A stretch of 48,124 bases of DNA, taken from Paenibacillus sp. DMB5 (GTDB lineage Bacteria; Bacillota; Bacilli; Paenibacillales; Paenibacillaceae). Each line of letters starts with the position of its first letter. Positions within the stretch are counted from its first letter, which is position 1. Made by a program: the position numbers and the translations under genes. The stretch is from NCBI RefSeq assembly GCF_001517085.1, contig NZ_LRAC01000022.1, positions 1 to 48,124 on the forward strand. Reading direction: 5' to 3'. The notes beneath the pieces are model-generated. The model saw nothing but the letters and a program-made list of their open reading frames with translations, searched no databases and was not told the DNA's origin. Shown here in pieces: positions 33,835 to 40,160 of the stretch.

Positions 33835-34569
33835 GATACGTATGAAGGGCAAATTGATAATCCGCTGAGTCAGAATTTGTATACGTATGTGAGTAATAAT
33901 CCATTAAAATATATTGATCCTTCAGGGCATTGGCAGGAAGGAGACGAAAACCTAAATATTGATGTACAAGATAGAATTATTCAGTTAACAAAAGAATGGA
34001 ATGATGCCAAAGGAAATAGTCATAAACAAGCAGAAATACATGCTGAGGCAGATTTACTTCGTGGATTAGATAAAATGTTTTCAAACGAATTTGCGCCGTT
34101 TAAAGAAAGCTTTAGCGTGTATGATACTACCGAGGCAATTGAAATCATTCAAATATACGATAGTTACATTAATTTGACAAGTCAATCACTTGGAGTATCA
34201 AAAGAAATGATTGCTGCAGTATTGTTTCGAGAGATGAGATGCTTTGCGCCGGATGATGCATTTGATCCTTATAAACTTAGCTATCTTGGTCAAGCGTCTA
34301 TAGGCTTAGGACAAATTTTTATTAGTACAGCTAGAAGAAGTGAAACAACAGTACTAGGTAAAACTTCAACAAAAACAGACCAGCAGTATTACCAATTATT
34401 AATGAATAACGAAACAAACATTTTTTATATTGGAATAATAAATATGAATTTAAATCCTTCTAGTCCTAATCAGGCAGTTCTAACAGCATATAATGGTTCC
34501 AGTAATTATGGTTCTGCAGTAATGAGTTATGTTAAATTATTTCAGAAATATTATTCTACAATTCAGTAG
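33835..34569 (+). CDS. Truncated Rhs/WapA-type toxin tip with lysozyme-like toxin domain
   Basis: The frame opens after TAG 33832-33834 with TYEGQIDNPLSQNLYTYVSNNPLKYIDPSGH, the hallmark end of an Rhs core. The first possible start is TTG 33877, without a ribosome site, so this is a displaced tip rather than a working gene. The following 210 residues end in a region with SLGVSKEMIAAVLFREMRC, YLGQASIGLGQIFISTARR and QAVLTAYNGSSNYGSAV. A helix-borne Glu in REMR followed by S-x-GLGQI resembles the lytic transglycosylase/lysozyme fold, suggesting a peptidoglycan-cutting toxin. The direct downstream neighbour is the likely immunity protein. Confidence 0.75.
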   Translation, partial: DTYEGQIDNPLSQNLYTYVSNNPLKYIDPSGHWQEGDENLNIDVQDRIIQLTKEWNDAKGNSHKQAEIHAEADLLRGLDKMFSNEFAPFKESFSVYDTTEAIEIIQIYDSYINLTSQSLGVSKEMIAAVLFREMRCFAPDDAFDPYKLSYLGQASIGLGQIFISTARRSETTVLGKTSTKTDQQYYQLLMNNETNIFYIGIINMNLNPSSPNQAVLTAYNGSSNYGSAVMSYVKLFQKYYSTIQ

Positions 34570-35208
34570 GTGGAAAATTTGAAATTGAAATTGAACATTG
34601 CATATTTAATAACATTTGGTTTGTTCTTTGTGATTCTCATCTCTATTCTTCTGTTTTTTTTAAATATGAAACATTGGAGCAGAACAAACATTACCGAAAA
34701 TTTAATTGTCCCCATACATGATTATCAGATTAATTCATTCATAGATGGAATGAAAGTCGCAAAAGAACGTATAGATAAGTGGAGGCCTAATACCGAGTTC
34801 ACTTCGGTTCAAATGAGATTAGATGGACAAGAAGCTATAAAGAATAGAAATACCAAACTCTTGTATACCTTTCATCTTTCAAATTCTAGTTGGTTTGGAG
34901 TACCACACATTCTTGCTCAAGTTTCAATAGATACAAATTTGAGGAGTATTGATTATTTTACAGTATATAGTGGGGAAAGGTTAGATGAAAAAATACTTGA
35001 TACAAGCAATTGGATTGTTAATTTTGATGACATTTATCATTTAATAGATGTTTATTTGTCAAAACATTATCAACTGAGTAAACCTATTATTATAGTAAAC
35101 GCATTTAGTGAGATATGGAATATAGTTTTATACGATGGAAATCTGTCAAAAACAGTTGATTCGGTTTATGTAAATGCAACGAATGGAGAGGTTGTTGAAT
35201 TACCCTGA
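34570..35208 (+). CDS. Membrane-anchored putative immunity protein for the Rhs tip
   Basis: 212 aa. One N-terminal membrane segment (LNIAYLITFGLFFVILISILLFFL) and an outer domain of about 170 residues (ENLIVPIHDYQINSFIDGMKVAKERIDKWRP... LLYTFHLSNSSWFGVPHILAQVSI ... FSEIWNIVLYDG). The outer half looks PepSY-like. It starts on the base after the toxin stop (GTG 34570, or TTG 34579 with GGTGG five bases upstream), the standard toxin-immunity arrangement. An extracytoplasmic domain fits protection against a wall-active toxin. Specific family not recognised. Confidence 0.6.
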   Translation: MENLKLKLNIAYLITFGLFFVILISILLFFLNMKHWSRTNITENLIVPIHDYQINSFIDGMKVAKERIDKWRPNTEFTSVQMRLDGQEAIKNRNTKLLYTFHLSNSSWFGVPHILAQVSIDTNLRSIDYFTVYSGERLDEKILDTSNWIVNFDDIYHLIDVYLSKHYQLSKPIIIVNAFSEIWNIVLYDGNLSKTVDSVYVNATNGEVVELP

Positions 35209-35255
35209 CTTAAGTACTAATTGTATAAAAATTCAAGATAAATAAACAAAATAAG

Positions 35256-35288
35256 CATCGGAAGGACCAACCTTCCGATGTTTATTTG
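35256..35288 (+). terminator. Intrinsic terminator at the right edge of the immunity island
   Basis: Perfect 10-bp arms CATCGGAAGG (35256-35265) and CCTTCCGATG (35271-35280) with a 5-base loop, then TTTATTTG. Confidence 0.8.
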
Positions 35289-35310
35289 TATTGATATTTA
35301 ACCTTCCAGT

Positions 35311-35566
35311 CTACAACTGCTTCCGTTTATAAAACGTAGTAAATGCCGCTGCCAGGAGAAGAACGAGTGCTACACCGGCAATGATGGCTTCGCTAGTGCT
35401 GCCTTGCTGCTTGGTATCGCCTGGTGCGCCGCCTACTGTTCGGCCGTCCAGCCTTGCCCTTGCGCGCGTTGCCCTGCGCTGCTCGCGCCATCGCCGCTGC
35501 CAGAGCCGTTGTAGCTCGAGTGATAACGCCTTCGAGCTGGCCGGAGATACTCGCGGTAGATAACAT
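35311..35566 (-). pseudogene. Remnant of a surface-protein C-terminal anchor
   Basis: Reading the minus strand to TAG at 35311-35313, the last 40 residues are GGAPGDTKQQGSTSEAIIAG followed by a hydrophobic segment and a KRKQL end. This is the layout of a C-terminal membrane anchor on a secreted protein. Upstream the sensible sequence (NGSGSGDGASSAGQ) is in another frame, so at least one shift separates them. No LPxTG motif is visible. No start or ribosome site. Confidence 0.35.
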
Positions 35567-35662
35567 AAAAATGACTACATGAAGCGTAAGTGTTATGTGT
35601 TTTTTTATTGAGTGAAAATAGCCCTTTTATTGCTAATAAGGTGCAGAAGGTATGATATGCAA

Positions 35663-35691
35663 TTGACACCCCTCCTTATATAATGTATATA
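35663..35691 (+). promoter_or_regulatory. Sigma-A promoter of the GntR-ABC operon
   Basis: Perfect TTGACA (35663-35668), 17-base spacer, TATATA (35686-35691). About 50 bases upstream of the GntR start codon. Confidence 0.75.
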
Positions 35692-35707
35692 TTAAATATA
35701 TACATTA
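35681..35707. promoter_or_regulatory. 27-bp perfect palindrome, likely GntR (YtrA-type) operator
   Basis: TAATGTATATATT (35681-35693), centre A 35694, then the exact inverse complement to 35707. It spans the -10 element and start site, so binding would block transcription. YtrA-subfamily regulators bind inverted repeats of the TGTA...TACA kind, and both half sites are present. Confidence 0.75.
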
Positions 35708-35741
35708 AACACATTTCACCGAAGGATGATGGTGCCGCAGC

Positions 35742-36122
35742 ATGAACATTTTGATATCAAGTACATCAGGAGAGCCGATCTATGCCCAGATTGTGACGCA
35801 GGTCAGGCAGCTGATTTTGCAGGGGGAGCTGGGAGCGGGGACGCCTCTGCCGTCCATCCGCCAGCTGGCCAAGGAGCTGCAGATCAGTGTGATTACGACC
35901 AAACGGGCTTATGAGGAGCTAGAGCGGGAGGGTCTGATTAACTCGATCGTCGGGAAGGGCTCTTTTGTCTCCGGCGCGGATCAGGAATTCATCAAAGAGC
36001 AGCGGCTGCGGATACTGGAGCTGAAGCTGAAGGAAGTCAGTGAGGAGAGCAGGCAGCTGGGGCTGTCTTACGCGGAACTGGCAGAGATGCTGAAACTTAT
36101 CTACGAGGAGGAGCAGGAATGA
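35742..36122 (+). CDS. GntR-family repressor, YtrA subfamily
   Basis: 126 aa, the short YtrA type without an effector-binding domain. Winged helix at residues about 10-75 (PIYAQIVTQVRQLILQGELG, LPSIRQLAKELQISVITTKRAYEELEREGLI, GKGSFVSG), then a C-terminal helical dimerisation segment. ATG 35742 has only a weak ribosome site. It overlaps the ABC ATPase gene by four bases, the standard arrangement in which the repressor controls its own transporter operon. The ligand signal in this subfamily is often cell-envelope stress or peptide antibiotics. The palindrome upstream is its probable operator. Confidence 0.88.
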   Translation: MNILISSTSGEPIYAQIVTQVRQLILQGELGAGTPLPSIRQLAKELQISVITTKRAYEELEREGLINSIVGKGSFVSGADQEFIKEQRLRILELKLKEVSEESRQLGLSYAELAEMLKLIYEEEQE

Positions 36123-36988
36123 GCGATTGTATCAGGCTGGAGCATGTTCATAAGAGCTACGGTTCTTTTGCGGTGCAGGACATTTCGCTGGGTATTAAGG
36201 AAGGATACATTACCGGATTGATTGGCCCCAACGGTGCAGGCAAAACCACACTGATCCAGATGATTATGGGCATGGTGCATCCGGACCGGGGAGACATTAA
36301 GCTGTTCGGCGGCCAGAATAAAGAGCAGGAGTCAGCGGTTAAGGAACGGATCGGGTACGTGTCGGACGAGAATATTTATTATGAGCAGCTGACAATCAAG
36401 CAGATGAAAAAGGTGATCGCCCCCTTCTACAGCCGCTGGGATGAAGATACATATGTGAAGTACCAGGAGCTGTTCAGGCTGTCTCCGGGCAAGAAGATCA
36501 AGGATCTGTCCAAGGGGATGAAAATCAAATTTTCACTCGCCATCGCTTTATCCCACGGCGCTGATCTGCTGATTATGGACGAACCTACGTCAGGCCTTGA
36601 TCCGGTGTTCCGGCGGGAGCTGCTTGATCTGTTAACCGAACACATCCAGGACGAGAAAAAATCCATTCTGTTCTCCACCCATAACACGACCGATCTCGAC
36701 CGGATTGCCGATTATATTGTGTTTGTGAATGACGGGCGGGTTGTGTTCAGTGAGATGAAGGAGGCGCTGGCGGAGAAATATCTGCTCGTCAAAGGCGGGA
36801 AAGAGCTGCTCGACCGCGACACCCGCCGTCTGTTTCTGGGAATCCGCGAGAGTGCACACGGCTTTGAAGGACTGATGGGCAACCGTGCGGAAGGGGAGCG
36901 TTACTTTAAGGACGCTGCCATTTGCGAGACGCCAACGCTGGAGGAAATTATGTATTTCTCGGTAAAAGGGAGCGATCTGCGTGTATAA
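36119..36988 (+). CDS. ABC transporter ATP-binding protein of the GntR operon
   Basis: 289 aa. Walker A GLIGPNGAGKTTLIQ near residue 35, signature LSKGMKIKFSLA near 133, Walker B LLIMDEPTSGLDP near 152, switch His in FSTHN near 185. After the ATPase core (about residue 215) comes a C-terminal extension of about 75 residues (KYLLVKGGKELLD... GLMGNRAEGERYFKDA) typical of BcrA/YtrB-type exporters. ATG 36119 overlaps the repressor stop; its end overlaps the permease start by eight bases. Probably exports or removes a membrane-active compound with the next protein. Confidence 0.87.
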   Translation: MSDCIRLEHVHKSYGSFAVQDISLGIKEGYITGLIGPNGAGKTTLIQMIMGMVHPDRGDIKLFGGQNKEQESAVKERIGYVSDENIYYEQLTIKQMKKVIAPFYSRWDEDTYVKYQELFRLSPGKKIKDLSKGMKIKFSLAIALSHGADLLIMDEPTSGLDPVFRRELLDLLTEHIQDEKKSILFSTHNTTDLDRIADYIVFVNDGRVVFSEMKEALAEKYLLVKGGKELLDRDTRRLFLGIRESAHGFEGLMGNRAEGERYFKDAAICETPTLEEIMYFSVKGSDLRV

Positions 36989-37619
36989 TTCACTTCATCT
37001 CATCCGCAAAGACTTCATTATTGTGCAAAAGTTCATTCTGCTGCTGATTCCATACTATTTGGTCATGGGCTTTACGAATTTTGATAACTACACTGTGTTC
37101 GCCCTGCTTCCGGCCATGCTGCTGTTGATCAACACCTGCACAATGGATGTGCAGCACCATAACCAGAAATTCCTGGTCAGTCTGCCTGTTCAGAGACAGC
37201 AGATCGTGCTGGCCAAATACCTGGCCATGCTGCCTTACTCCGTGCTTAGCTTTGCCTGCACCGTGCTGCTGTATCTGGTCGCCTTTTCAGTTGGCCGTAC
37301 TACCGATCCGCTGGCCTGGAGGGAGCTACTGCTGTGTATCGCCGGATTTCCTCTCTTGGCCTCCTTCTACCTTCCGCTCTATTACTGGCTGGGGCGCAAA
37401 GGAACCCAGATCGTTAATATGGTCTTTATTATACTGATTATGGTTAATTTCGCTGCTGTAAAACAGCTGATGGAATGGTTCCCCGGTCTGGCAGGCTGGG
37501 TAAGTAACGGGACTACAGACAGCCCGCTGGTGCCGGTAATTGCAGGTCTCGGTTACGCTCTGATTGTATTCTGCTCTTATCTCATCTCGCTGCGGGTATT
37601 TACTGCCAAGGATATTTAG
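36981..37619 (+). CDS. ABC-2-type permease of the GntR operon
   Basis: 212 aa with about six hydrophobic segments (FILLLIPYYLVMGF, FALLPAMLLLINTC, YLAMLPYSVLSFACTVLLYLVAF, LLLCIAGFPLLASFYLPLYYW, IVNMVFIILIMVNFAA, LVPVIAGLGYALIVFCSYLI). Conserved loop LVSLPVQRQQIVLAKYLA, with the SLPVxRxxIVxxKY pattern, is the signature of ABC-2 permeases paired with YtrA-type regulators. GTG 36981 overlaps the ATPase gene. A terminator follows within 50 bases. Confidence 0.82.
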   Translation: MYNSLHLIRKDFIIVQKFILLLIPYYLVMGFTNFDNYTVFALLPAMLLLINTCTMDVQHHNQKFLVSLPVQRQQIVLAKYLAMLPYSVLSFACTVLLYLVAFSVGRTTDPLAWRELLLCIAGFPLLASFYLPLYYWLGRKGTQIVNMVFIILIMVNFAAVKQLMEWFPGLAGWVSNGTTDSPLVPVIAGLGYALIVFCSYLISLRVFTAKDI

Positions 37620-37668
37620 AGTGAAAGTGCCCGGATTGCATACAAATAGCGCTGTTTAAACAATGTGA

Positions 37669-37698
37669 TGACCTCCGGATATCCGGAGGTCATTTTTT
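37669..37698 (+). terminator. Intrinsic terminator of the GntR-ABC operon
   Basis: A perfect 24-bp palindrome (TGACCTCCGGAT and its inverse, 37669-37692) followed by T6. The hairpin has almost no loop, so two or three central pairs must open. Confidence 0.88.
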
Positions 37699-37784
37699 GC
37701 TTACTGGATGTGCTACCCATGTGCCATCTGGCCGAACGCATTGAAGCTTCTCCGCGAGCCTGCATTCCCTCCGACAGACACAAT

Positions 37785-37854
37785 AGCTGCATTTTATACA
37801 ATTAAAACCGGCAGGAATTTGTCCCTTCGCCATATAACTGTAGTTTGTGCAGCT
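37785..37854. repeat. Palindromic intergenic repeat, copy 1
   Basis: AGCTGCA (37785-37791), 5 bases, TACA (37797-37800) on the left; TGTA (37839-37842), 5 bases, TGCAGCT (37848-37854) on the right. Arms are interrupted by a symmetric 5-base internal loop. The left arm shares TGCA-N-ATACA-N-TTA with copy 2. Confidence 0.6.
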
Positions 37855-37899
37855 AAATCTGCCCGAATCGGCCAAAAGAGCGTTTTTCGCTTGTTTTAG

Positions 37900-37965
37900 T
37901 TGCACGGAATACACTTAGACGGGCTTTGGGCGGAAAAAGTGGCTTTTTAAGTGTACAGAGTGCAA
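37900..37965. repeat. Palindromic intergenic repeat, copy 2
   Basis: TTGCAC (37900-37905), 5 bases, ACACTTA (37911-37917) on the left; TAAGTGT (37948-37954), 5 bases, GTGCAA (37960-37965) on the right. It has the same arm, 5-base internal loop, arm design as copy 1, starting 115 bases after it. Confidence 0.6.
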
Positions 37966-38048
37966 TTAAGCAAAGATGAGGTAATCTAATAGAAAATATA
38001 GGGAACCTTTCCCGTATCAATAGGGTCGTATTAAGTGAGGTGAAGCGC

Positions 38049-38732
38049 TTGGAACTGGATAAGCTGAAGTATGAACTCAGGGGTGAGCTGAAGGCTGGTT
38101 TGAATGATGAGCAGAGGGCTGAGCATAAGAGTGAGCTGAAGAATGGACTGGAGGACAGGCTGAAGCTTGCCGAAGCCATGGATGAAGAACAGCTGCGGCA
38201 GGTTATGAGCCTGTATGGCAATGACATCTGGAATTATATCTATTATCTGACCAAAAATACCGAGCAGGCAGACGATCTCGCGCAGGAGGTATTTGTGAAA
38301 TGCTTCTACCGGATCGGCACGTACAGGGGAACGGCCAGCCTGAAGGGCTGGCTGCTGACGATTGCGCGGAACACCGTGTTCTCTTACCGGAAGTCGCGAT
38401 TTTTCCGCACGGGTCTATGGGGCAGTGGGATCCAGAGCCTGACGGCGGCAGGCCCGGAGGAGCAGCAGGGAGCACTAGAGGAAGCCGGACAGCTGCTCGG
38501 CACAACACGCTCGGCGGAGATGGAGTACATGGGCAACCAGCAGACGAAGGACATCTGGAGCGTTATTATGAAGCTGCCGGATAAGCTGCGCGAGGTGCTG
38601 GTGCTGGATCTCAAGGCAGAGCTGTCTATTAATGAAATTGCCGAGTTGACCGGTCTGCCGCCGGGAACCGTCAAATCGCGGCTGCACCGGGCACGCCGTA
38701 AAGTCCAGGATAAACTAAGGGGGTTACAATGA
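38049..38732 (+). CDS. ECF-type RNA polymerase sigma factor
   Basis: 227 aa from TTG 38049, six bases after GAGGTG; GTG 38040 is an alternative without a spaced ribosome site. A charged helical N-terminal extension of about 45 residues (ELKAGLNDEQRAEHKSELKNG) precedes sigma region 2 (YGNDIWNYIYYLTKNTEQADDLAQEVFVKCF, GTASLKGWLLTIARNTVFSYRKS). A 50-residue linker leads to region 4 (IMKLPDKLREVLVLDLKAELSINEIAELTGLPPGTVKSRLHRARRKV). ECF factors are usually near 180 aa, so the extension is unusual. It overlaps the next gene, a single-pass protein of anti-sigma type, giving a standard signal-responsive pair. Confidence 0.87.
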   Translation: MELDKLKYELRGELKAGLNDEQRAEHKSELKNGLEDRLKLAEAMDEEQLRQVMSLYGNDIWNYIYYLTKNTEQADDLAQEVFVKCFYRIGTYRGTASLKGWLLTIARNTVFSYRKSRFFRTGLWGSGIQSLTAAGPEEQQGALEEAGQLLGTTRSAEMEYMGNQQTKDIWSVIMKLPDKLREVLVLDLKAELSINEIAELTGLPPGTVKSRLHRARRKVQDKLRGLQ

Positions 38733-39928
38733 TGGATGAACGTGAGCCGCAGTGGTATGAGCAGGCCCGTAAGGGGCCGTTTCAGGAGGCTAAGTTTACG
38801 GACGCCTCTGCCGAACAGGTGATGCGCAGGCTGCGGGCGGAATCCGGAGCAGTCCACGTCCGCGGCCCCCGCAAGCTGCGAATGGGAATCCTCACGGCTG
38901 TAATCCTGCTGATACTGGCGGGAGCAGGAGCTTTTTTTCTGCGGGATGGACCGCCGGGTAAAGAAACGCCTGCAGGAATTGGGTTGCCCGTCAAGGAGAA
39001 GGCTGAACTTACGGATGAAGAGCTAAAGAGGATTGCAGAGCAGTTGATCCTAAAGCAGCTTGGCCGGGAAATCCCTTTCGAAAAGCTGGAATACGAGCAG
39101 CGTACTGGACGCGTACAACTTGTATACAGTGAGTACAGCAAAGCCTATGCAATGCTCAGACTTAACGCGGAGACAGGGGAAGCGGACGCGTACACGATGA
39201 ATGCAGCATTTGGACCCGAAGCAACCGACAGCAAACTTGTCAGTGATGCCAGAGAGAAGCTGCGGGAGCTGGGCTACACAGGAGAATTCTCCGTTACCGG
39301 GTCTACGCGTTATGTGGACTACGGGCGCTCACCGGATCATAGCGTACAGGTTCAAGATGTCATTACTGCAGCGGATGCAGGCATTAACTTTACAAACGGG
39401 GTCTATGAACGGGCCGGTTTTAATATAGATCAGAGTGAGGTCAGTGAGGAATTGAAACATACCGGACTAGAGGCGCTCAAACTGCTGAGAACCGGCTGGG
39501 AAGACCAGATGACCGGGGTAGTCCGTTCCACAACGGAAGGGGCAGGCGATGAAATTACCCTGTATTATGGCGACAGCCCGGGTCAAGATACATTTGTTAC
39601 TTTTGACTATACAACCCAAAAAGTTCTGGATGTAGCCGATTATTCACTGAACGTTGTTGGTCTTACTCACCCCCAGACTGAAGAGGAACGGGATGAGCAG
39701 CTGCTCAGCATGGACAACGCCATCCTCCAGAGCACAGCTGCAGTTATCGCAGACAAACTGTACGAAGTTAATCTGAAAGAGGATTACACGCTGGTTAAAA
39801 ACGAACCAAGGCCGGGAGTGATCACCTTTGAGAGCCATAGCGGTGGGCCGGCTATTGAAGCTACTTACAACCTGGATGGCGTCATGTACAGCTTCAGTAT
39901 AAAGAGAGCAAGCAACACACTATATTAA
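38729..39928 (+). CDS. Membrane anti-sigma factor candidate
   Basis: 399 aa. A cytoplasmic N-terminus of about 50 residues (EAKFTDASAEQVMRRLRAES) would bind the sigma factor. One membrane segment follows (MGILTAVILLILAGAGAFFL, residues about 52-71), then a roughly 320-residue extracytoplasmic region with PepSY-like features (LRLNAETGEADAYTMNAAF, VTFDYTTQKVLDVADYSL). No zinc-binding HxxxCxxC motif is seen, so it is not a ZAS-type anti-sigma. The start overlaps the sigma gene stop (ATG 38729 or 38732, AAGGGGG upstream). The large outer domain suggests sensing of an envelope ligand. Confidence 0.75.
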   Translation: MMDEREPQWYEQARKGPFQEAKFTDASAEQVMRRLRAESGAVHVRGPRKLRMGILTAVILLILAGAGAFFLRDGPPGKETPAGIGLPVKEKAELTDEELKRIAEQLILKQLGREIPFEKLEYEQRTGRVQLVYSEYSKAYAMLRLNAETGEADAYTMNAAFGPEATDSKLVSDAREKLRELGYTGEFSVTGSTRYVDYGRSPDHSVQVQDVITAADAGINFTNGVYERAGFNIDQSEVSEELKHTGLEALKLLRTGWEDQMTGVVRSTTEGAGDEITLYYGDSPGQDTFVTFDYTTQKVLDVADYSLNVVGLTHPQTEEERDEQLLSMDNAILQSTAAVIADKLYEVNLKEDYTLVKNEPRPGVITFESHSGGPAIEATYNLDGVMYSFSIKRASNTLY

Positions 39929-39988
39929 TGAAGAAACTGACTTCATTCAAAAATATATATTAATGAAGAAATATATTCTGGCAATAGA

Positions 39989-40024
39989 AGAGACGCAGGC
40001 CTGCAGCAGGCTGTGTCTCTTTTT
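39989..40024 (+). terminator. Intrinsic terminator of the sigma/anti-sigma operon
   Basis: AGAGAC (39989-39994) pairs with GTCTCT (40015-40020), with CAGG/CCTG pairing inside and single mismatches, followed by T5. Just upstream TATATTAATGAAGAAA occurs twice (39919 and 39955), a short direct repeat. Confidence 0.8.
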
Positions 40025-40057
40025 GCTATCCAAGAAATTATAAGTTTGCGGGGTGTT

Positions 40058-40086
40058 TTGCGTAACAAAACAACAATTGCTATACT
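40058..40086 (+). promoter_or_regulatory. Candidate promoter of the LTA synthase operon
   Basis: TTGCGT (40058-40063), 17-base spacer, TATACT (40081-40086), 75 bases upstream of the start codon. The -10 is good; the -35 is poor. Confidence 0.45.
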
Positions 40087-40160
40087 AGATTAATCTGAAC
40101 TTTTACAAAAAAGTGGAATTTAGTTAACAGAAATATAGTATGGAAGTAAGAGGGATCTCT

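Larger units (their letters stand above)
35209..35741. other. Right junction of the AT-rich island
   Basis: About 530 bases. It holds a terminator (35256-35288), a GC-rich minus-strand remnant of a surface-protein C-terminus (35311-35566) and the promoter/operator of the GntR operon (35663-35707). Composition switches from AT-rich to core-like at about 35.3 kb. Confidence 0.5.
37620..38039. other. Intergenic region with terminator and two palindromic repeats
   Basis: About 420 bases. It contains the GntR-ABC operon terminator (37669-37698) and two copies of a 65-70 bp imperfect palindrome (37785-37854, 37900-37965), listed separately. No gene is supported. Confidence 0.55.

Noticed and set aside
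35381..35563. 60-codon plus-strand frame rich in Ser/Arg/Cys at the island border
   Set aside because: No ribosome site; composition reflects the opposite strand, where a membrane-anchor remnant is readable.
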